Shown: piece after piece, positions 25,690-33,610 of the stretch
Numbering within the stretch: position 1 is the stretch's first letter
Layout of the letters: every line of letters starts with the position of its first letter
Program-made: the position numbers and the translations under genes
DNA from: Pedobacter polaris
Lineage (GTDB): Bacteria > Bacteroidota > Bacteroidia > Sphingobacteriales > Sphingobacteriaceae
Direction of reading: 5' to 3'
Length of the DNA: 64,000 nucleotides
NCBI RefSeq assembly: GCF_005116505.1
Contig: NZ_SWBR01000002.1
Coordinates: 682,314 to 746,313, forward strand
The notes under the pieces: model-generated
Seen by the model: only the letters and a program-made list of their open reading frames with translations
The model's database searches: none
Told to the model about the DNA's origin: nothing

Positions 25690-26472
25690 ATGAAACGAAA
25701 ATACGCTCTCCTCTCTCTAATATCAGTTACACTATTTTTTAGCTCTTGTTCAACTCCCTCTTATTTTATTCCAGCAGCAGCAGGAAATGATGTTTCGTAT
25801 TTACCAAAACCAATGGAATCCGATTCTTTAAAAGTAAAAAACTATATCAGTGCAAGTATAGCTGCTCTAGACCTCCCATATGGCACTGGTGCTGTTGACT
25901 TAGGTTTTTTGAACTTTAGCAGAGGACATACTTTAAAAAATATTAACATTGCCTATGGGGCATATGGTTTTGCAGGAGCGACTAATTATGATAGTGAGTA
26001 TAACAAGACGAACGCTGTGCCAGAATTTGATGGAAAGGGTATTTTTGGTGGGGGCTTGAGAACATCTATTGGTTATTATGATAATGCAGGTAATGCAGAA
26101 TTTAGAATTTTAAGTTGGGAAAATGCACTAAGTTTTGAAAGTGGCAACTATGCTGATTTTAGAAAGAAAATGAGAAACTTAAATGATCCAAACATAATTA
26201 GCTCCACAAAAACAACCCTTTTTACAACAGGTGGTGCAACAGAAATTATCTGGCATAGCAAAAGAAATTACAACAATCACTTTGCTTTTAGGTTATTTTA
26301 TGGTGTTACTCCAGGATTAAATAGTAGTTTGAGAAACGAGTATAATTTAGATGTTAATGGAGGGTCGTTCGACTTCTCATTCTATTTTAAACTCAATAAG
26401 CTTTACGGTATATTTAATGCCGGAGCTAATAAAGGCGCCACTAGTAAACTAAGCTTGGGTTATTCTTTTTAG
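25690..26472 (+). CDS. Lipoprotein, probable outer-membrane barrel, function unknown
   Basis: This 260-residue protein has a lipoprotein signal (LISVTLFFSSC, lipid-modified Cys20). The rest is a series of amphipathic strands rich in Gly, Tyr and Phe (NINIAYGAYGFAGATNY, FAFRLFYGVTPG) ending in aromatic YSF, as in outer-membrane beta-barrels. I do not recognise a named family. It starts 10 bases after the DUF1801 gene and is probably read from the same transcript. Confidence 0.7.
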   Translation: MKRKYALLSLISVTLFFSSCSTPSYFIPAAAGNDVSYLPKPMESDSLKVKNYISASIAALDLPYGTGAVDLGFLNFSRGHTLKNINIAYGAYGFAGATNYDSEYNKTNAVPEFDGKGIFGGGLRTSIGYYDNAGNAEFRILSWENALSFESGNYADFRKKMRNLNDPNIISSTKTTLFTTGGATEIIWHSKRNYNNHFAFRLFYGVTPGLNSSLRNEYNLDVNGGSFDFSFYFKLNKLYGIFNAGANKGATSKLSLGYSF

Positions 26473-26533
26473 GATTAGGCAAACTTTTATTACCTAATAA
26501 CTGTTCATATTTCAAATTAATAAATAGAACATC

Positions 26534-26746
26534 ATGGGCAGAACATTAGGCATAATATTAATTGTACTAGGTATAGTATTATTAGTTTGGACTGGATTTA
26601 CCTATACCAAAAAAGAAAAAGTAATTGATGCAGGACCAATTCAGGTTTCTGCGGATAGAGAAAAATCGGTAAACTGGCCTCCCTATGTTGGCGGCATCGT
26701 TTTAATTGCTGGAGTTATTGTTTTTGTGGGTTCTAGAAAAAAGTAA
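26534..26746 (+). CDS. Small two-span membrane protein
   Basis: This 70-residue protein has two hydrophobic segments (about residues 4-22 and 49-66) separated by a short charged loop and ending in SRKK. The pattern resembles small DUF3185-like membrane proteins, but I cannot confirm the family. It lies 61 bases after the lipoprotein gene. Function unknown. Confidence 0.7.
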   Translation: MGRTLGIILIVLGIVLLVWTGFTYTKKEKVIDAGPIQVSADREKSVNWPPYVGGIVLIAGVIVFVGSRKK

Positions 26747-26763
26747 AGGAAAATTCGTCATTT

Positions 26764-26842
26764 TTTTTTGTCATTCCGACTTTGGAGGAATCCATTAACT
26801 GAATTTTAGAAAATAGACTCTTCATTACATTCAGAATGACAA
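26764..26842. repeat. Dispersed repeat (TCATTCCGACTTTGGAGGAATC type)
   Basis: TTGTCATTCCGACTTTGGAGGAATCC faces GAATGACAAAGC at the right end, forming a palindrome of about 80 bases. It lies between two convergent genes and may end both transcripts. Copies of the family are at 18056-18160 and 38039-38087. Confidence 0.7.
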
Positions 26843-26847
26843 AGCTT

Positions 26848-28020
26848 TTAATTTAAATCTTCACTAGAAACTGTTTGTACAGTTTCTCTTAAATTATAAT
26901 GTGATGCCATTACTTCGCCATAAGCGCCCGTACTTCTAATGGCAATTAAATCATTTCTAAAACTTTCTTGTAATTCTACTTCCTTACCAAAACAATCTGT
27001 GCTCTCACAAATAGGCCCTACAACATCATACCTTACACTTTCAGATTCCGCATTTACGATTTTAGACTGAGAGAGATTTTCAATTTTATGATAAGCTTGA
27101 TATAATGCAGGGCGCATTAATTCTGTCATACCAGCATCTAAAATGATAAAGTTCTTTTTCTTGCCATTTTTAACATACAGCACTCTACTAATTAGCGAAG
27201 CACTTTGTCCAACTAAAGCTCTTCCAAGCTCAAAATGAACCTCTTGATAAGGTTTTACTTCAAGAAAATCGGCAAAGATTTTAAAATAGGTTTCAAAATT
27301 TGGAATTTGTTGATCTGGGTTATGGTAATCAATTCCTAAACCTCCACCAACATTTAAAACAGTTACTTTAAATCCATGGTCTTCAAACCAAGTTGCAAAC
27401 TCGTTTACGCGTACACATAGATTTTTATAAACATCCATATTGGTAATTTGAGAACCAATATGAAAATGTATACCTATAAATTCAAGATTTGGCGAAATAT
27501 TTAACACGGCAGCACAAGCTGGCATATCCCAAGAGTTAACACCAAATTTATTCTCATCTAAACCTGTGGTAATATTTGCATGAGTATGCGCATCTACATT
27601 CGGATTTATCCTAATTGCAACTTTTGCTTTTTTTTGTTTCTTTTCTGCAAGCTCATTAATTACAGAAAGTTCTTGAACAGATTCTACATTGAAACAGAAA
27701 ATATCATTATCTAAAGCATCATTAATTTCTTTGTCTGATTTGCCTACTCCAGCAAATACAACCTTCTTTCTCTTAAAACCAACATCGATAGCTTTTTTTA
27801 CTTCACCCCCACTCACGCAATCTGCACCAAAACCAATTGCTTCGATTTTTTTTAATACAATTGGGTTAAAGTTTGCTTTCATTGCATAATGCACATGAAA
27901 CTTATAAGTATCAGCAGCTTTTTTACATGCTTTTAATGTACTTTCAAGCAAGTTTAGGTCGTAGTAATAAAATGGAGTTTCTAATTTAGAAAAATGTGCT
28001 ATATCTTTATCGGAAAACAT
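26848..28020 (-). CDS. lysA: Diaminopimelate decarboxylase
   Basis: This 390-residue PLP enzyme has the pyridoxal lysine in FHVHYAMKANFNP (about 48), the glycine-rich phosphate loop VLNVGGGLGIDYH (about 222-234), and the catalytic Cys in GPICESTDCFG near 342-352. It makes L-lysine from meso-diaminopimelate. It follows the aspartate kinase gene on the same strand after a 174-base gap that holds a possible antisense reading frame. The pair represents the first and last steps of lysine synthesis. Confidence 0.96.
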   Translation of the reverse strand: MFSDKDIAHFSKLETPFYYYDLNLLESTLKACKKAADTYKFHVHYAMKANFNPIVLKKIEAIGFGADCVSGGEVKKAIDVGFKRKKVVFAGVGKSDKEINDALDNDIFCFNVESVQELSVINELAEKKQKKAKVAIRINPNVDAHTHANITTGLDENKFGVNSWDMPACAAVLNISPNLEFIGIHFHIGSQITNMDVYKNLCVRVNEFATWFEDHGFKVTVLNVGGGLGIDYHNPDQQIPNFETYFKIFADFLEVKPYQEVHFELGRALVGQSASLISRVLYVKNGKKKNFIILDAGMTELMRPALYQAYHKIENLSQSKIVNAESESVRYDVVGPICESTDCFGKEVELQESFRNDLIAIRSTGAYGEVMASHYNLRETVQTVSSEDLN

Positions 28021-28024
28021 ACTC

Positions 28025-28198
28025 TTGAAATTTCTATTTATAATCTTCTTAGTTTTTATTGCTATTGTTTATGCTGGCAATTATATCGATTATCGAAAGC
28101 AGAACATTAGTCGTAAAGAATTTGAAAGAAGAATTCGGTTAACTATTATATTGGTAATTATTGCAATTTTTATTTTTTTCTATTTTAGAAGGCATTAG
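28025..28198 (+). CDS. Possible small two-span membrane protein (TTG start), antisense to the lysC-lysA gap
   Basis: A plus-strand frame begins at TTG 28025 and ends at TAG 28196-28198, 57 residues. It encodes MKFLFIIFLVFIAIVYA, then a charged loop (DYRKQNISRKEFERRIR) and a second hydrophobic stretch (LTIILVIIAIFIFFYF) before RRH. This two-helix hairpin is too orderly for random AT-rich sequence, and its polarity is the reverse of the genes on both sides. No ATG is available in the frame. It begins 5 bases from the lysA start and overlaps the lysC stop by three bases. Function unknown; whether it is expressed is uncertain. Confidence 0.45.
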   Translation: MKFLFIIFLVFIAIVYAGNYIDYRKQNISRKEFERRIRLTIILVIIAIFIFFYFRRH

Positions 28199-29505
28199 AA
28201 AATGCGGTCGTGTAAACTCCTTAAAGCTTCTACTTTGTTTTCTGTTCCAACTAATAAAGAAATATTATAAGCGCTTCCACCATAAGAAATCATCCTTACT
28301 GGAATATGTTTAATTGAATCTAGAACTTTAGCGGCATAGCCATGTTTTTCTGCACCAAAGTCACCTACAACACACACAATAGATTGATCTCTATCAATTT
28401 CTACACTCCCAAAAGAATTTAGTTCCTTTACAATTTCATCCAAATTATCTGTAAAATCGATAGTTAATGAAACTGCAACTTCAGAAGTAGTAATCATATC
28501 AATTGGTGTTTTATATCTTTCGAAAATCTCGAAAATTCTTCTTAAAAAACCGTAAGCCAACAGCATTCTGCTAGATTGGATTTTAATGGCAGTAATTCCG
28601 TCTTTAGCTGCAATAGATTTAATTTTTCCTTTTTCACTTTCAGTACTAATTACAGTACCCAAAGCTTTTGGCTCCATTGTATTTAGTAAACGAACTGGTA
28701 TTTTATATTTTTGAGCTGGAAAAACAGATTGTGGGTGCAAAATTTTCGCCCCAAAATAAGCTAACTCAGCTGCCTCATCAAAAGACAAATGAGAAATTGG
28801 CTTTGTTCCTTTTACAATTCTTGGATCATTGTTGTGCATTCCATCAATATCTGTCCAAATTTGAACCTCTTCTGCTAAAATTGCAGCGCCTAAAAGAGAA
28901 GCTGTATAATCACTCCCTCCTCTACGTAAGTTATCAACCTCTCCAAAGCTATTTCTACAAATAAAACCCTGAGTAATAAATAGTTTATTGTCTTTATGAC
29001 GCTCTAAAAGTGGAGTTAAGTGTTTTGTTGTAAAAGGAATATCAGGCTCATTGTCTTCATCTATTTTCATGAAATCTAAAGCCGGTAAAAGAACAGATGG
29101 TACTCCTATCGATTTTAAATAGATATGGTATAATGTAGTTGACAACAATTCACCCTGTGCTAAAACAACTTTATCCTCAATATTTGTAAATAAATCATTT
29201 ACCAAAGAAGCTAAAAAATTAAAATGATAATCTACAACTTCCTGACCTTGCTCTCTAAAATCAACATCAGGCAATAATTCAATTACAAATTCATTGTACT
29301 TTTGGTGTAACGCCTTTATCAATGTTGTAGCTTCCTGCTTTTCTTCCTTTAGTAATTTAGAAGAAATTTCTACCAAACTATTTGTAGTACCAGACACTGC
29401 TGACAATACTACAATTTGCTCTTCTGTCGGATTAACAATATCCAACAATTTTTTCATGCGCTCTGGACTACCTACAGATGTACCACCAAATTTTAATATT
29501 TTCAT
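28195..29505 (-). CDS. lysC: Aspartate kinase, monofunctional
   Basis: This 436-residue protein starts with MKILKFGGTSVGSPERM, the nucleotide-binding signature of aspartokinases, and contains the aspartate site LRRGGSDYTASLLGA near 193-207. The C-terminal third carries two ACT domains (from about 295) that usually bind lysine or threonine. No homoserine dehydrogenase follows, so it is the monofunctional form. It makes aspartyl phosphate for lysine, threonine and methionine. With lysA downstream it probably serves lysine and peptidoglycan diaminopimelate. Confidence 0.93.
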   Translation of the reverse strand: MKILKFGGTSVGSPERMKKLLDIVNPTEEQIVVLSAVSGTTNSLVEISSKLLKEEKQEATTLIKALHQKYNEFVIELLPDVDFREQGQEVVDYHFNFLASLVNDLFTNIEDKVVLAQGELLSTTLYHIYLKSIGVPSVLLPALDFMKIDEDNEPDIPFTTKHLTPLLERHKDNKLFITQGFICRNSFGEVDNLRRGGSDYTASLLGAAILAEEVQIWTDIDGMHNNDPRIVKGTKPISHLSFDEAAELAYFGAKILHPQSVFPAQKYKIPVRLLNTMEPKALGTVISTESEKGKIKSIAAKDGITAIKIQSSRMLLAYGFLRRIFEIFERYKTPIDMITTSEVAVSLTIDFTDNLDEIVKELNSFGSVEIDRDQSIVCVVGDFGAEKHGYAAKVLDSIKHIPVRMISYGGSAYNISLLVGTENKVEALRSLHDRIF

Positions 29506-29531
29506 TTACTTAATTATTGTTTATTGGTAAT

Positions 29532-29588
29532 GAAGCCTTTATAATTTTATTTAATTGTTTTTACTTGATTATAAATTATAAAGGTTTC
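29532..29588. promoter_or_regulatory. Long inverted repeat in the lysC leader / divergent region
   Basis: GAAGCCTTTATAATTTTAT (29532-29550) is nearly perfectly inverted at 29571-29588. In a lysC transcript it would fold about 27 bases before the ATG. On the plus strand it is followed by ATTTTTTATTTT and could act as a terminator. Its role is not clear. Confidence 0.45.
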
Positions 29589-29721
29589 ATTTTTTATTTT
29601 AGAATGCGTATTTTTCTTATTATTGTAACAGGGCGTGAAAATAGCGAAAAGACCGTTAAATCTCGCTTAAATGACAAAATAAAATTCTGATAACGTTCCC
29701 AAAACATCATTTGAACAATTT

Positions 29722-29729
29722 TAATTTTG
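29722..29729 (+). promoter_or_regulatory. -7 promoter element (TAATTTTG) for the phospho-sugar mutase
   Basis: TAATTTTG lies 37 bases before ATG 29766 and fits the -7 consensus. The -33 region is not clear. Confidence 0.45.
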
Positions 29730-29765
29730 TTTTGTAATATATAAGAACATCAACCAAATTAGTAT

Positions 29766-31499
29766 ATGCAACTAGAAAAATCGACTTTAGACACCATAAA
29801 CACATGGCTTAATGGTAGTTATGACCAAAAAACCAAAACAGAAATCCAATCCTTATTAGATAAAGAAGCAACTACAGAGTTAACGGATGCTTTTTATAGA
29901 AGTTTAGAATTTGGAACTGGAGGATTACGAGGTATTATGGGGCCAGGCTCAAACCGTATTAATAAATATACCATTGGCACTGCTACACAAGGTCTTGCCA
30001 ATTATTTGAACAAGAAATATAAGGATGAAAAAATAAGTGTTGCCATTGCCCACGATAGCAGAAATAATTCTGATGTTTTTGCAAACATTACTGCAGATGT
30101 TTTCTCGGCAAATGGAATTAAAGTTTATTTCTTTTCTGCTTTGCGACCAACACCAGAGCTTTCTTTTGCCATAAGAGAATTAGGATGCAAAAGTGGGGTA
30201 ATGTTAACTGCATCTCATAATCCGAAAGAGTACAATGGCTATAAGGCTTATGGAAATGATGGCGGGCAATTTACTGCTCCTGATGATAAAATGGTAATGG
30301 ATGAAGTTGCGGCTATTAAAAGCATAGATGAGGTAAAATTTAATCGTGTTGAGATTAATGTAGAAACTATTGGAGAAGAAATAGACAAACTTTATTTAGA
30401 TAAAATCACCGCACTTTCTGTTTCGCCAGATGCTATTGCTCGCGAGCATGATTTAAAAATTGTATACTCTCCTATTCATGGCACAGGCATAACTTTGGTA
30501 CCAAAAGCATTAGCTCAATTCGGTTTCACCAATGTAACCGTAGTGGAAGAACAAAGTAAGCCAGATGGTAATTTTCCAACAGTTGTTTATCCAAACCCAG
30601 AAGAAAAAGAAGCACTAACATTGGCTTTAAAAAAGGCAGCAGAAATTGATGCCGATTTGGTTTTAGCTACAGACCCTGATGCGGATAGAGTTGGTATTGC
30701 CGTTAAAAATAATGATGGTGAATTTGAATTATTAAACGGAAATCAAACAGGAAGTTTATTGATCAACTATTTACTTACCGCTTGGGAAGAAAAAGAAAAG
30801 CTAACAGGTAATGAATATGTTGTTTCAACTATTGTTACAACTAGCTTAATTAAAGCCATTTGTGATGCCAAGGGAGTTGAATATTATAATACATTAACAG
30901 GCTTTAAGTGGATTGGACAAGTAATGACACAACTACAAGGCAAAAAAACATTTATTGCTGGTGGAGAAGAAAGTTATGGTTATTTAATTGGCGATTTAGT
31001 GCGCGATAAAGACGCTGTGATTTCTTGTGCATTTATTGCTGAAATGACTGCTTTTTACAAAGACAAAGGAAGTAGCTTATATCAGGCAATGATTGACATG
31101 TATGTAACTTATGGCATGTACAAAGAAGATTTAGTCTCAATTACCAAAAAAGGTAAAACTGGTGCTGAAGAAATTAAAGCCATGATGGAGAAGTTTAGAA
31201 ATAACCCACCTGCAAAATTGGGAGGTTCTGATGTAGTAACACTAAAAGATTACGAATTAAATAAAGAAACTGATATTAAAGCTGGTACAAGTAAAGAACT
31301 AGGTTTCCCTAAGTCTGATGTATTGCAGTTTATTACCGAAGATGACAGTATTATTTCTGCAAGACCAAGCGGAACAGAGCCAAAAATTAAGTTCTATTGT
31401 AGTGTAAATACACCTTTGGCGTCAGCCGAAGATTATAAAGCCACAGAAGAAAAGTTAGCTGAAAAGATTAGTGAAATAATGGAAGATTTGCAGGCTTAA
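29766..31499 (+). CDS. Phosphoglucomutase/phosphomannomutase family protein
   Basis: This 577-residue protein has all four loops of the alpha-D-phosphohexomutase superfamily: the catalytic serine in MLTASHNPKEYNGYK (about 145), the metal loop DPDADRVG near 304, the sugar-binding GGEESYG near 400 and the phosphate-binding SARPSGTEPKIK near 540. The length and order fit PgcA-like phosphoglucomutases that interconvert glucose-1- and glucose-6-phosphate. It lies alone at the head of a plus-strand run. Ribose or mannose phosphates cannot be excluded as substrates. Confidence 0.93.
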   Translation: MQLEKSTLDTINTWLNGSYDQKTKTEIQSLLDKEATTELTDAFYRSLEFGTGGLRGIMGPGSNRINKYTIGTATQGLANYLNKKYKDEKISVAIAHDSRNNSDVFANITADVFSANGIKVYFFSALRPTPELSFAIRELGCKSGVMLTASHNPKEYNGYKAYGNDGGQFTAPDDKMVMDEVAAIKSIDEVKFNRVEINVETIGEEIDKLYLDKITALSVSPDAIAREHDLKIVYSPIHGTGITLVPKALAQFGFTNVTVVEEQSKPDGNFPTVVYPNPEEKEALTLALKKAAEIDADLVLATDPDADRVGIAVKNNDGEFELLNGNQTGSLLINYLLTAWEEKEKLTGNEYVVSTIVTTSLIKAICDAKGVEYYNTLTGFKWIGQVMTQLQGKKTFIAGGEESYGYLIGDLVRDKDAVISCAFIAEMTAFYKDKGSSLYQAMIDMYVTYGMYKEDLVSITKKGKTGAEEIKAMMEKFRNNPPAKLGGSDVVTLKDYELNKETDIKAGTSKELGFPKSDVLQFITEDDSIISARPSGTEPKIKFYCSVNTPLASAEDYKATEEKLAEKISEIMEDLQA

Positions 31500-31506
31500 T
31501 TAAAAG

Positions 31507-32011
31507 ATGAAGAAAATATTATTTACAGTCTATTATTCATAATAATCTTATCATCATGTAAAAAGGATAAAGAGACTGAAATCGATAAAAATAAAAAACT
31601 TCTTACAGGCTCTACTTGGTCGCTTTATTCTATACACAAGAAAAAGTATACAAGAACAGATGCTACAGTCTTGTTAGATACTACAATTATTGGAAACTGT
31701 TCTATGAAATCTAGGCTAAATCTTAAAAATGATGGAGTAGCTGAATATGACGATAATTGTGATTTCAATAAACAGATTATAGGTACATGGGGAATTACTC
31801 CAGATGGAAATATCTATGCAAATCTAGATGTTGCTTTGTCACCTGCTACAGGTTGGACTAGTTGGAGCCTTGGTTTCCCTAAATCCGAAATTTTAGCCTA
31901 GATAAAAATGAGTTTAAGCGTAAGCATTTTGACTATTATTCTTTTACTGATGCTAATGGCAGAATAGATTATGTTATGGAGGTAATTACAACCTATAAAA
32001 AAGTAAATTAG
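31507..32011 (+). pseudogene. Broken lipoprotein gene, lipocalin-like, with two frameshifts
   Basis: ATG 31507 starts MKKILFTV, but the frame hits a stop after 11 codons. Moving the frame near 31531 continues a normal lipoprotein signal (LFIIILSSCKKDK) and 118 further residues with GSTWSLYSI and IGTWGITPDG, a two-tryptophan pattern like small lipocalin-like lipoproteins. That frame ends at TAG near 31899, but a second shift around 31890 restores SLDKNEFKRKHFDYYSF through to TAG 32011. Two single-base events therefore explain the whole segment. The gene is presumed inactive unless the assembly is at fault. A hairpin terminator follows directly. Confidence 0.75.
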
Positions 32012-32013
32012 AA

Positions 32014-32045
32014 TAAAGGTTGGTGTTTTATACACCAACCTTTAT
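32014..32045 (+). terminator. Hairpin terminator after the lipoprotein pseudogene
   Basis: AAAGGTTGGTGT and ACACCAACCTTT form a 12-base stem with a short loop. The same stem core recurs at 32985-33010 on the other side of the acetolactate decarboxylase gene. Confidence 0.75.
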
Positions 32046-32069
32046 TATTAAGTACAAAATAGTTCTAGC

Positions 32070-32100
32070 TTGGCAAAACGATGATTTTAAATTAATTTTG
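32070..32100 (+). promoter_or_regulatory. Promoter of the acetolactate decarboxylase gene (-33 TTG, -7 TAATTTTG)
   Basis: TTG at 32070-32072 and TAATTTTG at 32093-32100 are spaced by 20 bases, the arrangement expected for a primary-sigma promoter in Bacteroidota. It lies 34 bases before the ATG at 32135 and is the best-formed promoter I found. Confidence 0.55.
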
Positions 32101-32134
32101 CTTTATTTGTTAAATTAAAATTAATCATCTCTCA

Positions 32135-32938
32135 ATGTTTAGAACTAAAATTTGTGTTGTTCTTTTATCTATTTTCTTAATATCAAGTGTAAAATCACAA
32201 ACCAATCAAAGCATCAATCCAACTAATAATTTATATACTGCTGGCCATGCCAGTGCCTTTATTGGTGGTTTATACAATGCTTTTTACTCATACAAAACAC
32301 TCAAATTACATGGCAATTTTGGTTTAGGTGCACCTGATTTATTGGATGGTGAATTGTTAATTTTAGACGGTAAAATCTATCAAACACAAGCAAGTGGTAA
32401 AACATTCGAAATCAATGATAATCACCTCACTCCTTTTGCTGTTGTTAATTTCTTTAATGCAGATCAGACAATAAAAACTACTAGAAGCGTATCAAAAGAA
32501 AGGCTATATAGTTACCTAGATAGCATTTTGCCCAATCAAAATGCAATTTATGCTATCCATATCAAAGGAACATTTAAAAATATTAAAACAAGAGCCTTCC
32601 CTCCCGTAAAAGAAAAACCGTATTTACCTTTGGCAGAAATGCTACCGTTACAACAGTTCTTTACCTTTAAAAATATTGAAGGCGACTTAGTTGGTTACAG
32701 AATTCCAGCTCATATGGAGGGTCCAAACATTAGTGGCTATCATTTTCATTTTTTGTCAGCAGATAAAAAAAGTGGTGGTCATATCATTGAATTATTAACA
32801 GATGTAATATCAATTGAAATAGATTTACTGAATAGTTTTACTGTAGCACTACCACAAACAAAAGATTTTGCAGCATTTGATCTCAAAAAAGATAGAAGCG
32901 AAGAAATTAAAAGGGTTGAAAATGGTAAAAAGAATTAA
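32135..32938 (+). CDS. Alpha-acetolactate decarboxylase with signal peptide
   Basis: This 267-residue protein matches acetolactate decarboxylases: LHGNFGLGAPDLLDGELLILDGK is split across about 56-80, a central FAVVNFF, and zinc-ligand histidines in SGYHFHFLSADKKSGGHIIE (about 193-214). The family converts 2-acetolactate to acetoin. It begins with a clear signal peptide (MFRTKICVVLLSIFLISSVKS, cut before QTN), so it should act in the periplasm or outside, which separates it from a cytoplasmic acetolactate synthase. No synthase or regulator lies nearby. It has its own promoter and is framed by two related hairpins. Confidence 0.9.
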   Translation: MFRTKICVVLLSIFLISSVKSQTNQSINPTNNLYTAGHASAFIGGLYNAFYSYKTLKLHGNFGLGAPDLLDGELLILDGKIYQTQASGKTFEINDNHLTPFAVVNFFNADQTIKTTRSVSKERLYSYLDSILPNQNAIYAIHIKGTFKNIKTRAFPPVKEKPYLPLAEMLPLQQFFTFKNIEGDLVGYRIPAHMEGPNISGYHFHFLSADKKSGGHIIELLTDVISIEIDLLNSFTVALPQTKDFAAFDLKKDRSEEIKRVENGKKN

Positions 32939-32958
32939 CAAGGTTGAAAGACAAATTC

Positions 32959-33030
32959 TTTTCATGCATTAAAAATTTTAAAATTAAGGTTGGTGTTTAT
33001 GCACCAACCTTTTTCATGCATTAAAAATTT
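32959..33030. repeat. Hairpin flanked by 20-base direct repeats
   Basis: TTTTCATGCATTAAAAATTT occurs at 32959-32978 and exactly again at 33011-33030. Between the copies lies a hairpin with stem AAGGTTGGTG/CACCAACCTT (32985-33010), the same stem core as at 32014-32045. The hairpin ends the acetolactate decarboxylase transcript. Confidence 0.8.
32985..33015 (+). terminator. Terminator of the acetolactate decarboxylase gene
   Basis: AAGGTTGGTG pairs with CACCAACCTT and is followed by TTTT. An open frame starting with TTG at 32990 runs through it and is not the real start of the next gene. Confidence 0.75.
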
Positions 33031-33075
33031 ACCTGCTAATTTAAAATTTAGCTTAAGAATTCTAAACACATTGCC

Positions 33076-33083
33076 TACATTTG
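33076..33083 (+). promoter_or_regulatory. -7 promoter element (TACATTTG) of the copper cluster
   Basis: TACATTTG lies five bases before ATG 33089. If it is used, the message would start at or very near the start codon. No clear -33 motif was seen. Confidence 0.4.
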
Positions 33084-33088
33084 CGGCA

Positions 33089-33466
33089 ATGACAGCGTTT
33101 AGAAAAATTATCGCAATTTTTTTACTACTTGGAATTGTAACCAATTGTTTCAATCAATGGCTGTTATTTTCTTCTTATTCTTTGAATAGGTCTTATATTG
33201 CTACCGTACTCTGTACAAATTTAGACAAGCCAGAAATGCATTGCGATGGGAAATGCTTTATGGATATTAAACTCAAAGAACTGGAACAAAAGAACAAACA
33301 AGACCAAGAGAATTTAAAAAGGATGGTCGAAACATTAGCTCCTACTTATGTGAGTTTAATGCCAACAGTTTTCGAACTTCCAATTAAATTAGAAACACCC
33401 CACTATTTGCAACAAGAACCCATCGGTAAGGTTGTAGCAATTTTTCAACCACCTAAAATAGCCTAA
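33089..33466 (+). CDS. Small secreted or anchored protein with C-x8-C-x-G-K-C-like motif, copper cluster
   Basis: This 125-residue protein has one N-terminal hydrophobic segment (about residues 5-20, IIAIFLLLGIVTNCF) followed by LCTNLDKPEMHCDGKCFM, with cysteines about at 46, 56 and 60. A pattern of KP-x-x-x-C-x-G-K-C is found in short Bacteroidota proteins near copper and heme genes, as I recall it; the family has no established function. The remaining part is a charged helix and a proline-rich end. I choose ATG 33089; the open frame reaches back to a TTG inside the preceding terminator. It leads a plus-strand set with MbnP and MbnH homologues. Confidence 0.72.
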   Translation: MTAFRKIIAIFLLLGIVTNCFNQWLLFSSYSLNRSYIATVLCTNLDKPEMHCDGKCFMDIKLKELEQKNKQDQENLKRMVETLAPTYVSLMPTVFELPIKLETPHYLQQEPIGKVVAIFQPPKIA

Positions 33467-33610
33467 TTTTTCCTATTCATTTGTTGTTATCGCCACAAAG
33501 CGATATGTTTCTGCTATGCCTATAAATTTCATGGCATTCAACAAAAAAATCTAAGCAAAACCAGGCTAAAGACCTTGTTATGCAATCTTATTACTATTAA
33601 TTAATTTAAA

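Noticed and set aside
31671..31901. 76-residue frame as an intact gene
   Set aside because: It is the middle part of a lipoprotein gene broken by two frameshifts and lacks its own start or signal peptide.
32990..33088. TTG-start extension of the copper cluster lead protein
   Set aside because: It begins inside a terminator hairpin and lies before the -7 element; the extra residues have no family pattern.
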